DNA of 64,000 nt from CAVVYW01 sp963752605 (GCA_963752605.1 CAVVYW010000009.1:54237-118236), one strand, 5' to 3'. Shown: positions 47,299 through 57,158, counted from the first letter of the stretch. A program made the numbers and translations. Notes: generated by a model not told the origin, from the sequence alone.

Positions 47299-47985
47299 GA
47301 CGTCGTCCTGATGCTGCGGATCATCGCGACGATGTCGTCGCGCCGGCGCGAGATCGGGCCCTTGGGGCCGGCGGCGACGACCACCACGCCCTCGCGGCTC
47401 GCCTGCCCTTGGGAGCTGGTCGACTGCCCGCGGGAGCGGAACACGAAGGCGACGATGGTCCGCTGCTTGTGGACGCCCACGAAGTCCTCTGCGATACCGA
47501 CGGCGCCCTGCTGCGTCCTGACGGCGTACCGGCGGGTCGTCGCGGCGGCACTGCCCTGCAAGCGCTCGAGGTCGGCGTCGATCTTGTTGACGCGCGTGAG
47601 CAGCGCCGACGGCGTGCCGTCGAACGGCGCGGTCTGCACCTGGAGCTCAACGCTGCCGTCGACGACCTCCGTCGTGGCCGTGGTGCCGACGGGCGAGCGC
47701 GTGTGGCCCACGAGCGCTCCCGAGGCAAGGTCCCACCCGGTGGCTGGGACGAGCGTGACCCGTCGGCGATCTCGGCGAGTCGCCCTTGTCGACCTGGTCG
47801 CGGTACGAGGTCGCGCCTTCGACGATGGCAGCACCACGCTCATCAGCAGCGCCAGGGCGAGGACCAGCAGCGCCGGCCCGACGGTGCGCCGGTCGATCCC
47901 CGCCGAGCGACGGGCATCGCGAGCTGTCGTCGAGCGCCTCCTGTCGGCCGGGGCGACCCGTGCGCAGGTGGTCGAGGTCGCTCAT
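47295..47985 (-). CDS. single-pass membrane protein in the PrsW operon (frameshifts)
   Basis: ATG 47985 (MSDLDHLRTGRP). Across frames a short cytosolic segment is followed by one helix (LLVLALALLMSVVLPS) and an extracytoplasmic domain of about 150 residues (VTLVPATGWDLASGALVGHTRS, VELQVQTAPFDGTPSALLTRVNKIDADLERLQG, YAVRTQQGAVGIAEDFVGVHKQRTIVAFVF, DDIVAMIRSIRTTS). Shifts near 47940, 47845 and 47770. About 229 residues. Overlaps the next gene by GTGA and the previous by ATGA. Could be a PrsW substrate or partner, inferred from coupling. Confidence 0.65.
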
Positions 47986-48128
47986 GGCCCGGGCGCTTCG
48001 ACTAGGACGAGCTTGCCGCGGCCGAGCAGCTGCGCGATCACGCATGCCCGCTCGATCTGGCCGTCCGTGTATCGGTTCGGCTCGTGGATCGTCTCGATGT
48101 GAACCGGACGGGGGTGCGGTGTTTGCAT
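47982..48128 (-). CDS. 48-residue protein heading the PrsW operon
   Basis: From ATG 48128: MQTPHPRPVHIETIHEPNRY, TDGQIERACVIAQLLGRGKLVLVEAPGP. It has no indels, which is notable in this region, and its stop overlaps the next ATG (ATGA). A polar N-terminus is followed by an amphipathic helix and a short strand. Family unknown. Its coupling to the membrane-protein and PrsW genes supports it being a real gene. Confidence 0.6.
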   Translation of the reverse strand: MQTPHPRPVHIETIHEPNRYTDGQIERACVIAQLLGRGKLVLVEAPGP

Positions 48129-48199
48129 CGTCTCGTCAGCGTGCCGTGGCCGCGGGTGATTGGGCATCACGCGGTTCGTGTGATTGCTCCGCGCGCCGT

Positions 48200-49205
48200 T
48201 CAGTGGCGATCTGCGGTGACGGCGAGGAGCGCCAGGGAGCGGCCGGTGAGCTCGACGGTGTCGGCGACGACACGCCGAGTGCCGGGATCGGCGGTATCGA
48301 GCTCGACAGACCAGGGGCCGTCGCCGGGGAGCCGAACGTCAGCGGCTCCCACCACGCGTTGACGAGAGTGCGCCGTCGCCGACCGCGACGGTGACCGCGC
48401 GTGCGTCCGGGTTGCTCCAGTCGCCGGCCTCCATCGGCATCCCGTCGGGGCGAAGCCACAGGACGTCGCCAGGGCCGAAGAAGCGCGTGCGTCGGAGGAC
48501 CGGCTGCTCGCGTCTGAGGCGGCAGAGCCGCGCGACGAACTCGATCAGCTCCGTGTCGGCCGCCGCCCAGTCGATCCAGCTGATCGCGTTGTCCTGGCAG
48601 TATGCGTTGTCGTTGCCGCCCTGCGTGCGGCCGAGCTCGTCGCCGCCCAGCAGCAGCGGGATGCCCTCGGAGAGCAGCACGGTGGCAAGCAGGTTGCGGC
48701 GCTGGCGCGCGCGCAGCGCGCGCACGGCGGGGTCGTCGGTCGGGCCTTCGACGCCACAGTTCCAGCTGCGGTTGTCGTCGGACCCGTCGCGGTTGCCCTC
48801 GCCGTTTGCCTCATTGTGCTTGGCGTCGTAGCAGACGAGGTCCGACAGCGTGAAGCCGTCGTGGACCGTGACCAGGTTGACGGACGCGGTCGGCCGGCGA
48901 CCGCGGCCGTACAGGTCCGACGAGCCCGTGATCCGCGTGGCGAAGTCGGCGAGCGTCCCGGGTGTGCCGCGCCAGAAGTCGCGCACGGTGTCGCGGTAGC
49001 GGCCGTTCCACTCGCTCCATCCCGGAGGGAAGTTCCCGAGCGCGTAGCCTCCCTGCCCCGCGTCCCACGGCTCGGCGATCAGCTTCACGTCGGACAGGAC
49101 TGGGTCCTGGCCGACAGCGTCGAGGAAGCCGCCGAACGGGTCGAAGTCACTCGTCTGGCGGCCGAGGCTGGCGGCGAGGTCGAAGCGGAAGTCGTCGACG
49201 CGGCC
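48200..49205 (-). pseudogene. glgX: glycogen debranching enzyme GlgX, C-terminal fragment
   Basis: Only the last 330 or so residues of GlgX are present. VDDFRFDLAASLGR holds the GH13 nucleophile Asp, KLIAEPWDAGQGGYALGNFP the acid Glu, and LVTVHDGFTLSDLVCYDAKHNEANGE and LLGGDELGRTQGGNDNAYCQDN the rest of the active site; the end reads LLVNAWWEPLTFG. The N-terminal carbohydrate-binding domain and the first half of the barrel (about 380 residues) are missing. At about 49205 homology stops abruptly and a plus-strand membrane gene begins, so the 5' part was deleted or misassembled. The fragment could not be active. Confidence 0.8.
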
Positions 49206-49440
49206 GGTCCCGATGTTCGCCGAGACCGTCGGCATCCTCGCGGGCACCACCGGCGCCATGGCGTGGTGGAAGGTGACGCTTGCCGGCGCCGCCGGCAACC
49301 TCATTCCCGCCGTCGCCTACGCAGCCGTCGGCGCGTACGCGAGCACGTTCATCAACGGGGCGCTGGTCTTCGCCGCGGTGATGGTCGCTCGCAGCGACGG
49401 CCTGGCTGGTCCAGCGGCGGCCTCGGCGCGCGCGGCGCAC
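49206..49440 (+). pseudogene. membrane protein fragment, VTT/DedA-like C-terminal part
   Basis: Beginning at the junction, the plus strand reads MFAETVGILAGTTGAMAWWKVTLAGAAGNLIPAVAYAAVGAYASTFINGALVFAAVMVA in pieces. The Pro/Val-AE-x-AG start and the helix pair resemble the end of VTT (SNARE-associated) domain proteins. The N-terminal helices are missing, exactly where GlgX also breaks. After about 49390 the frame turns Ala/Arg-rich without family sequence. The rest up to 49568 shows no gene. Confidence 0.5.
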
Positions 49441-49568
49441 AGTGCGCGGCTCCGGCACCGCCGTGGCGGCGCACGGGAGCGGACGAAGAACGGACCCGTT
49501 CTTGCACCGCGGCCCGGCGCGCGGGGTATCGTGCGGCGTGTCATGCGACGGAGCACGAGGAGCACCCG

Positions 49569-51292
49569 TTGACCGCCACCGCTGAGCATTTCGATGCCGT
49601 CGTCGTCGGATCCGGGTTCGGCGGATCCGTCACCGCGTACCGCCTCGCCGAGGCCGGGCCACAGCGTCTGCCTGCTCGAGCGCGGCAAGCCGTTTCCGCC
49701 GAACTCGTTCCCGCGCTCGCCGCTGGGGATGAAGTCGCAGTTCTGGGACCCCAGCGAGGGCCTGCACGGGATGTTCAACATGTGGAGCTTCGACAACATC
49801 GACGCGATCTGCGCGAGCGGGCTCGGCGGCGGGTCGCTCATCTACGCCAACGTGCTGCTGCGCAAGGACGAGGAGTGGTTCGTCAAGGAGGAGCCCGGCA
49901 ACGGCTCCTGGAAGGACGGCTACGAGTACTGGCCGGTGACGCGCGCCGACCTCGACCCGCACTACGACCGCGTCGAGCGGATGATGAACGTCCAGAAGTA
50001 CCCGCTCGACAGGCGCCGTACGACAAGACGCTGCAAGACGCTCGCCTTCCGCGACGCCGCGCAGAAGCTCGGGCTCGACTGGCACCTCGTCAACCTCGCC
50101 GTGACGTTCGCCAACGACGGCGACCCGCCGATGGTCGGCGAGCCGATCAGCGAGGACCGGCCGAACATCCACGGCCGCACCCGGCTGACGTGCAAGCTCA
50201 CCGGCGAGTGCGACCTCGGCTGCAACCACGGCTCGAAGAACACGCTGGACTACACGTACATCACCGCCGCCTGGCACGCCGGCGCCGACATCCGCACGCG
50301 CCACGAGGTGCGGCGCTTCGAGCCGCGCGAGGGCGGCGGCTACGAGCTGCGACTACGTCATCCACGACGCCGCGGCGCGAGGGCGTCAAGACCGACACCG
50401 CCAAGCTCGACAAGCACACGATCACCTGCGACCGGCTGATCCTCTCGGCCGGCACGCTCGGCACGACCTACCTGCTGCTGAAGAACCGCGCCGGCGTTCC
50501 CGCACCTCAGCCCGATGCTCGGCACGCGCTTCGGCGGCAACGGCGACCTGCTGACGTTCGCCCGCCACTGCATCGAGGAGGCCCGACGGCAAGCGCGTCC
50601 CGAACGTCATGGACTCCGCGCACGCGCCGGTCATCACGAGCGCGATCCGCGTCGCCGACGAGCTCGACGGCGGCGAGGGCCGCGGCTTCTACCTCGAGGA
50701 CGCCGGCCAGCCCGAGTTCGTCTCCTGGATGCTGCAGCTGCTCGACGCGCCGCGCTCGGTGTTCGAGCTGATCCCCAAGCTGCCCAAGCTCGCGGGCAAC
50801 TTCCTCACCCACAAGGACACGGACATCGGCGCACGAGATCGCCGAGCGTCCTCGGCGACTGCGCCGAGTCGGCGGGCTTCCTGCCGCTGCTGGGCATGGG
50901 CCGCGACGTCCCCGAGGGCGATCATGCGCTGCGAGGACGGCGGCCTGCAGATCGACTGGAAGAAGAACGGCGCCTCGAAGGAGTACTTCGAGCGCGTGCG
51001 CGACGTCTCCAAGGCCGTCGCCGAGGAGATCGGCGGCGACGTTCCTCGACAACCCGATCTGGCTGCTGAGCCGCGTCGTCACCGTGCACGCGCTCGGCGG
51101 CGCGCCGATGGGCCGCGACGACGCGCGAGGGCGTCGTCGACGCGTACGGCCGCGTCTTCAACTACCCCGGCCTGCACATCGCCGACGGATCGGTCATGCC
51201 CGGGCCCGGTCGGCCCCAACCCGAGCCTGACGATCGCCGGCCTCGCCGACCGCTTCGCCGACGCGATCCTCGAGGAGATGAAGGGAAACACC
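49569..51292 (+). CDS. GMC-family (cholesterol oxidase-like) FAD oxidoreductase (frameshifts)
   Basis: Start TTG 49569 with GAGGAG seven bases upstream. FDAVVVGSGFGGSVTAYRLAEAG is the FAD-binding Rossmann motif; ICASGLGGGSLIYANVLL, GRTRLTCKLTGECDLGCNHGSKNTLDYTYI (Cys-rich insert) and LILSAGTLGTTYLLL follow. The C-terminal GMC end reads TVHALGGAPMGRD and LHIADGSVMPGPVGPNPSLTIAGLADRFA. About ten indels. About 574 residues. It would oxidise a hydroxyl group, reducing oxygen to H2O2 if it is an oxidase like cholesterol oxidase. No stop separates it from the next domain. Confidence 0.88.
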
Positions 51293-51991
51293 GTGACCGC
51301 ACCGCCGCCGCCCGCCGCCGCCCGAGCCGACGCCGGCCCGCCGGCCGAGCGAGCACCCCGCCGTCCGTCGAGTTCACCGAGAAGATGCGCGGCTTCATCA
51401 CGTTCGGCGAGGACGACTACGACAAGGGCTTTCGCCAGGGCAAGAAGTCCAAGACGAAGTGCATGTTCCACGTGACGGTCACGATGGACGACATCGAGCG
51501 CTTCGTCGCCGACCCGCAGCACGAGGGCTCGATCACCGGGCTACGTCGAGTGCGACGCGCTCGGCGGCAAGCTGCCGGTCATCGCAGGGCTGGTTCAACC
51601 TCTTCGTCGACGACGACGAGGACGGCGAGGAGCGCAAGCTCATGAAGTACCGCCTGCTGGCTCGAGGACGGCGAGGGGCACCCGATCACGCTCAACGGCT
51701 TCAAGGAGGCCAAGGACGACCCGGGCTTCGACGTCTGGAGCGACACGACGACGCTGTTCACGCACATCCTCGCCGGCCACGTCCCGCCGGCCCGGCGACG
51801 AGGTCGGCGACGCGGGCGAGGAGATCGTCGCGACCGGCATCCTGCACGTCCTGCCGGCGGACTTCGCCGTGCAGATGACGACGTTCCGCGTCGATCCGGC
51901 GCACCGCGTCGACGCGCTCGGGCGCTTCGGCGGGCTGTTCCTCGGCATCGCTGTGGGAGACCTGGAAGCCGGGCGCGAGAAGGACGATTGA
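51293..51991 (+). CDS. domain following the GMC oxidoreductase, fused or coupled
   Basis: About 230 residues. AAGGGA stands before an in-frame GTG (51293), so a separate start is possible, but no stop divides it from the GMC gene and a fusion is equally likely. A Pro/Ala linker leads to FTEKMRGFITFGEDDYDKGFRQGKKSKTKCMFHVTVTMDDIERFVADPQHEGSITG, then AGWFNLFVDDDEDGEERKLMKYRLL, PITLNGFKEAKDDPG, TTTLFTHILAGHVPPG and a C-terminal GILHVLPADFAVQMTTFRV. Beta-rich, no catalytic motif seen. I know it only as a companion of such oxidoreductases. TGA overlaps the next TTG start. Confidence 0.65.
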
Positions 51992-53037
51992 CCACCGCCG
52001 CCGCGCATACCGACGAGCGTCATCCCGCTCGGACATCGCGGACGGGGTCGCCGTGCAACGTCATCCACGTCGCGGCGCGCGCAAGCCGACGAAGGGGCCC
52101 GTGCTGCTCGTCCACGGCGTCGGCGTGCGCACGGAGATCTGGCGCCCGCCGACGCCGCGCACGCTCGTCGAGGCGCTGGTCGACGACGGCTACGACGTCT
52201 GGATGGAGACGTGGCGGGCGAGCATGGACGTCCCGAACAACACGTGGACGCTCGACCAGGGCGCGGTGCTCGACCACCCGCTCGCCGTCAAGAAGGTCGT
52301 CGAGCTGACCGGCGCGGACTCGATCCAGGCGATCACGCACTGCCAGGGCTCGACGAGCTTCATGATGTCCGCCTGCGCGGGCCTCGTGCCCGAGGTGCGC
52401 ACGATCGTCGCGAGCGCCGTGTCGCTGCACCCGGTCGTGCCGCGGGTCGCGAAGCTCAAGCTCAAGTACGTCGTGCCGCCGGTCGTCGCGGCTGACGGGC
52501 TACCTCGACCCGCAGTGGGGCGACGGCGACCCGCCGTGGATCCTGCCGAAGGCCGTCACCGCGTACTGCAAGCTCTCGCGGCGCAAGTGCGACAACGGCG
52601 TCTGCAAGGTGTCGAGCTTCATGTTCGGCGCCGGGCGACCCGACGCTGTGGACGCACGAGCAGCTCAGCCCCGAGACGCACGAGTGGACGAAGGGCGAGT
52701 TCGGCGCCGCGCCGCTGACGTTCTTCAAGCAGATCGCCAAGTGCGTGCAGCTCGGGCACCTCGTCAGCGTCGAGGGCCGCCCCGAGCTGCCGGAGAGCTT
52801 CGTCGCGCAGGCGCCGCAGACCGACGCGCGCTTCTCGTTCATCACCGGCGGGCGCGAACAACTGCTTCCTCCCGGAGAGCCAGCAGCGCACGTTCGACTG
52901 GTTCGAGCAGCCGCGAGCCCGGCCGCCACTCGCTGCACATCGTGCCCGGCTACGGCCACCTCGACGTGTTCGTCGGCGAGAACGCCGACAAGGACTGGCT
53001 CCCGATCATCCTCGGCGAGCTCGACAAGACCGCATGA
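51988..53037 (+). CDS. alpha/beta hydrolase with Cys at the nucleophile position (frameshifts)
   Basis: TTG 51988, coupled as TTGA. GPVLLVHGVGVRTEIWRPP is the oxyanion segment, and the elbow reads ITHCQGSTSFMMSACAGL: Cys instead of Ser, as in PHA synthases and a few thiol hydrolases. DARFSFITGG may be the acid strand and HSLHIVPGYGHLDVFVG supplies the His. Other landmarks: DGYDVWMETWRASMDVPNN, CDNGVCKVSSFMFG, QRTFDWFEQ. About 349 residues. Indels near 52045, 52500, 52640, 52860 and 52915. TGA overlaps the next ATG. Confidence 0.82.
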
Positions 53038-53645
53038 GCGCCGCGTCGAGGTCCGCCGCGACGCACCGCCGAGCAACGTCGACGGCGAGTGGATCTCGAT
53101 CACGCTGTTCACGACGCAGCGCTGGTGGGGCCGCTCTGCATGCCGGCCCTGTTCGCGATCACGCGCTGCGCGCCCGAAGACGCTGCTCGCGCGACGATGG
53201 ACGCGCTGTCGTTCATCTGCTTCGCGCGCTGGTCGCTGGTGCGCGAGATCCCCTACAACGGCCCGCCGCAGCGCAAGCGCCGGCTGCGCTACCCGCACCT
53301 GTTCTTCGAGAGCAACTTCAACGGCGGCTGGGAGGAGTACATCGACGCCTTCTGCACATCCTCACCGAGCGGGATGAAGGCCTTCTGGGGCAGCTCGTAC
53401 GGCTTCCCGGGGCCGCTGCCGGCCGGGCCGTTCAAGGCGTACATCCGGCGACAACGAGATCGACCTCAGCCACTACTACTCGCGCCTATCCGGAGGCGAC
53501 CGTGCACGATGATCCGCCAGGCGCTCGAGCTCGAGCGAGCAGCTCGACGCGTTCGGCCGCACCGCGCCGGGCTGATCGCACGACGAGGACGTTCGACGCG
53601 GCGTGGCGACGCGTTCCTCGACGAGGCCCAGCGGCGTCGCTGTGA
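53034..53645 (+). CDS. stand-alone copy of an unknown domain (domain X) (frameshifts)
   Basis: About 203 residues. After an early indel: VRRDAPPSNVDGEWISITLFTTQRWWG, LFAITRCAPEDAARATMDAL, FARWSLVREIPYNGPPQRKRRLRYPHLFFESNFNGGWEEYIDAF, MKAFWGSSYGFPGPLPAGPFKAYI, NEIDLSHYYSAYPEATV, MIRQALELE. It aligns with the N-terminal third of the next protein: FARW/FGRW, LFFESNFNGGWEEYID/LFTANFDGDLDSYLD, FKAYIRRNEIDLSHYYSAYPEATV/LKAYLRHNQIDTGVFFAAYGEATV. Function unknown. GTGA overlap with the peroxidase gene. Confidence 0.65.
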   Translation: MSAASRSAATHRRATSTASGSRSRCSRRSAGGAALHAGPVRDHALRARRRCSRDDGRAVVHLLRALVAGARDPLQRPAAAQAPAALPAPVLREQLQRRLGGVHRRLLHILTERDEGLLGQLVRLPGAAAGRAVQGVHPATTRSTSATTTRAYPEATVHDDPPGARARASSSTRSAAPRRADRTTRTFDAAWRRVPRRGPAASL

Positions 53646-55589
53646 GCCATCGACGAACGTCTCCGGGCAGGCGTACGCGCTCATGGTGCTGACGCCGATC
53701 CGGCCGGGCGAGGAGGACGCGCTGCGCGCGTACCTCGAGGGCCTGCGACGCCGGCGACGAGCCCGTTCGCGCGAGCTGCCGCGCACGCACTTCGGCCGCT
53801 GGGTGATCGTCGACGACATGCCGCACGACCCGGGCGCGCAGGACGGACCACCTCGACGTGCCGTACCTGCTGTTCACGGCGAACTTCGACGGCGACCTCG
53901 ACAGCTACCTCGACGAGCTCGTGCACGCGCTCGCGCCCGAGGCGCAGGAGATCTGGGGGCGCTGCATCGGCTGCCCGCGACCCGCCGACGCGGCGCGGCG
54001 CTGAAGGCGTACCTGCGGCACAACCAGCATCGACACCGGCGTCTTCTTCGCCGCCTACGGCGAGGCGACGTCGCGCAGGTCACGCGCGCGCTCGACAAGC
54101 GCGACGCGGCTGATCGACGTTCGCCGTGCGCGCGCAGGGCATGGAGCCGGCCGAGCTGCAGCAGGCGTTCCTCGAGGAGTTCGGCGTCGTGACGCGCAGC
54201 TCGATCGACTCGCGACATCCAGGGCGACATCCTGCGCGCGTACGGCAACGCGTACGACTGCACGTCCTACGTGTTCGTCGCATCGTCGGCGAGCCCGGCG
54301 CGGCGCGCGCCTGGCTCGGCGGGCTGCTCGACCACGTCACGACCGCCGAGCCGTGGCGCGAGCGGCAAGCCGCTGACGACGCTCAACGTCGCGCTCACGG
54401 CCGCCGGGCTGCGCGGCGCTCGGCGTGCTCGGACGAGGTCGTCGGCGACGTTCGCGACGCGAGTTCCGCGACGGGCATGGCGGCGCGCGCGACGGCTGCT
54501 CGGCGACATCGGCGCCGAGCGACCCCGGCAGGTGGGAGCAGCGGCCTGGGCACCGGCGACGCGCACGTGCTCGCTGACGATCAACGCGCAGCAGACCGAG
54601 GACCGCCGACGCGCGCTCGGCAAGATGCGCGCCGCGATGACGGCGGCCGGCGGCGTCGCGGTCGTCGTCCAGCAGGACGCGGAGCTGCTCGCCGGCGCGC
54701 GCGAGCACTTCGGCTTCGCCGACGGCTTCGCCCAGCCGGCGATCGAGGGCGCCAGCGACGAGAAGGCGCGCGGCGGCGGCGTGCCCGGAAGCGACGGGCG
54801 GCTGGCGCGCGCTCGCGCCCGGCGAGTTCGTGCTCGGCTACCCCGACGAGGACACGCGCGTCGACGCGCAGCGCCGCCTGCCGCCGGCGCCGGCCGACGC
54901 CGCTCGGCGCGCAGCGGCACGTACATGGTGTGGCGCAAGCTCTACCAGGACGTCGCGCTGTGGCGGCGCACGATCGCGCGACGCCGGCGAGCTCTACCCG
55001 GACGGCGACGAGGACAAGCTGGCGGCGAAGGTCGTCGGCCGCTGGCCCAACGGCACGCCGCTCGTCGACGCACCCCGACGGCGCCGGACCGCGAGTTCGA
55101 CGCCGCGCGCGCCGGGCGCCAACGACTTTCGCTACGCGCGACGACCTCGACGGCCTGCGCTGCCCGCTCGGCGCGCACATCCGCCGCTCCAACCCGCGCG
55201 ACGCGCTCGGCTTCGACGGGCACGCTGAGCTTCCGCCACCGGATGATCCGCCGCGGCATGCCCTACGGCGCGCCGCTGCCCGAGGGCGTGCACGAGGACG
55301 ACGGCGCCGACCGCGGCCTCGTGTTCGTGTGCTTCCAGGCGAGCATCTCGCGCCAGTTCGAGGGCGTCCAGGTGCCAGTGGCTCAACGACGGCAACATCT
55401 TCGGCCTCGGCCACGACAAGGACTTCCTGCTCGGCGACGCGAGCGGCGCCGGGCAAGATGACGATCCAGGGCGAGCCGCCGTTCTTCCTCGCGCCGCAGG
55501 AGCCGTTCGTGACGACGCGCGGCGGCGAGTACCTGTTCGTGCCGGGCATCGCGGCGCTGGCCGCGATCGCCGACGGGGTGGCGGGCTAG
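53642..55589 (+). CDS. domain X fused to a DyP-type heme peroxidase (frameshifts)
   Basis: Start GTG 53642 overlaps the previous stop. Residues about 10-180 are domain X (AYALMVLTPIRPGEEDALRAYLEGL, FGRWVIVDDMPHDPG, LFTANFDGDLDSYLDELVHAL, LKAYLRHNQIDTGVFFAAYGEATV). From about residue 190 the DyP fold begins: DIQGDILRAYGNAY, ALTAAGLRALGV, REHFGFADGFAQPAIEG with the GxxDG catalytic Asp, LRCPLGAHIRRSNPRDALGF with the heme-ligand His, HRMIRRGMPYG, LVFVCFQASISRQFEGVQ. It would use H2O2 to oxidise organic substrates. About 648 residues; more than ten indels. Confidence 0.85.
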
Positions 55590-55615
55590 CCAGATGTTTT
55601 CGGCAAGGAGCTGAG

Positions 55616-56610
55616 ATGAGCCGATCCGCGGGAGCTGGGTGGTCCGGAGCGCGTGCAGAAGGTGCTCGGCGCGATGGAGCAGCACATGAACAACGTGCCC
55701 GGCTTCAAGCGCGGCGCACGCGCGCGGGTCGCGTTTCGCGGGCGCTTCGAGGCGACGCCGGAGGCCGCGGCGCTGACGACTGCCGAGCACCTGCAGGGCG
55801 AGCGCGATCGAGTGCGTCGTGCGCCTGTCCAACGGCGGCGTCGAGCCCGTATCTGCGCCGACCGCGCAGGGCGCCAAGCGCGGCAACCCGCTCGGCACTC
55901 GGCGTGCGTTTCGAGCTGGCGTCCGGCGATGCACAGCGCCTGGACGGCGCTGAGCCTCGCCGCGTTCCCGCCGCGCACGCCCGACGACTTCCTCGCGATG
56001 GTGTCCGCGCAGCGCGCGGAGCTGCCCGGTGGCCTGCCCGAACCCGCTGCGCGCTGCTGGCGTTCCTGGCGCCGCGCGGCCCGCTGGCGGTCAAGGGGAT
56101 CCAGGCGGCGGCGACGCTGGCGCCGCCGAAGAGCTTCGCGACGACGCGCTTCAACGGCTTGCACGCGTACTGGCTCGTCGACGCCGTCGGGGCGCCGGCG
56201 GGCGTTTCGCTTCCGCTGGATGCCGCTGGCGGGGATCGTCGCCATGGATCCGGCGGACGACGTGGAACCTGCCGCCGCAGTACCTCGTCAGTCGGAGATC
56301 AGCCAGCGCGTCGCGCGCGCGCCCGTCGCCTGGCGCCTGTCTTCCAGCTCGCGGGCCCGACGATCGGACCGACGACCTGCGACGGCTGTGGCCCGAGGAT
56401 CGCGCACGCTCGTCGATGCCGGCCAGCTCGTCATCGACCGCGAGCACGAGGACCCCGGGCTCGTCGACGGCTACGTCTTCGACCCGACGCGCATGCCGCC
56501 GGGCATCGAGCTGTCCGACGACCCGCTGCTGCACTTCCGCTCGGAGGCCTACGCGGAGTCGCACCGGCGCCGCCGCACGAGCGAGCGCCCCGACGATCCT
56601 GCCGGAGTAG
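55616..56610 (+). CDS. catalase-family heme protein (small, SrpA-like; frameshifts)
   Basis: ATG 55616 with AAGGAG seven bases upstream. PERVQKVLGAMEQHMNNVPGFKRGARA, ARVAFRGRFEATPEAAALTTAEHLQG, VVRLSNGGVEP, FPPRTPDDFLAMVSAQRAELPGG, FATTRFNGLHAYWLVDAVG, FRFRWMPLAGI, DPTRMPPGIELSDDPLLHFRSEAYAESHRRR. These match the compact catalase-related proteins that lack the large catalase C-terminal domain. About 331 residues. It is 26 bases downstream of the DyP gene and could remove H2O2 made by the GMC enzyme. Confidence 0.8.
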
Positions 56611-56648
56611 CGATGCCGGAGCGGGGGTCGTGCGCGCGAGGCGGCGCC

Positions 56649-57158
56649 CTACGCGTGCTCGATGGCGCCGGCGGCGCGCCGCGCAGGGTCTGCAACACGA
56701 CGCAGTAGCGCTCGGTGAGCTTCTAAGGGTCGCGAGCTGCTCCGCGGCTGCGTCGGCCGCGGCGTCGAGCTCGAAGCGCAGCGCGACTCGCGAAAGCCGA
56801 CGGGCAGCCGCGCGGTCGACGGCGAGCGTGCCGCGGAAGTCGAGCGCGCCGTCGGCGGTGATCGTGCCGCCCCGACGGGGACCTCGAGCGACGGTCGCGA
56901 CGGCCTGCAGCGTGACGCCCGCGCAGGCGACGAGCGCTTCGAGCAGCATGTCGCCGGAGCACAGCGGCGAGCCGTCGCCGCCCGTCGCGGGGTGCCCTCC
57001 CGCCTCGCACGCGCGCGCATGCCGGTCTCGGACCTGCAGGCGATCCCCTCGTTGAGGGTTCCCTGCGCGCGGAGCTTGACGAGCGCCGCCGTCCGGCTCG
57101 TCGCGGTAGCGCTCCTTGAGCGGCGCCTGCACAAGGCGCGCAGACCGTTGCGATCCAT
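56649..57158 (-). CDS. OsmC-family protein (frameshifts)
   Basis: Across frames: MDRNGLRAL, QAPLKERYRDEPDAALVKLRAQGTLNEG, GDGSPLCSGDMLLEALVACAGVTLQAVA, GGTITADGALDFRGTLAVDR, VALRFELDAAADAAAEQLATL, TERYCVVLQTL, and the end GAPAIEHA. The order of the LxxALxACxG helix and the later Cys near the end is the OsmC peroxidase pattern. Start ATG 57158. About 169 residues. It converges on the catalase gene (38-base gap); an organic hydroperoxide role would fit the neighbouring oxidative genes. Confidence 0.75.
   Translation of the reverse strand: MDRNGLRALCRRRSRSATATSRTAALVKLRAQGTLNEGIACRSETGMRARARREGTPRRAATARRCAPATCCSKRSSPARASRCRPSRPSLEVPVGAARSPPTARSTSAARSPSTARLPVGFRESRCASSSTPRPTQPRSSSRPLEAHRALLRRVADPARRAAGAIEHA

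Noticed and set aside
49600..49640. Repeated GGATCC boxes as a regulatory repeat
   Set aside because: They encode the conserved GSGFGGS FAD-binding loop of the GMC enzyme.
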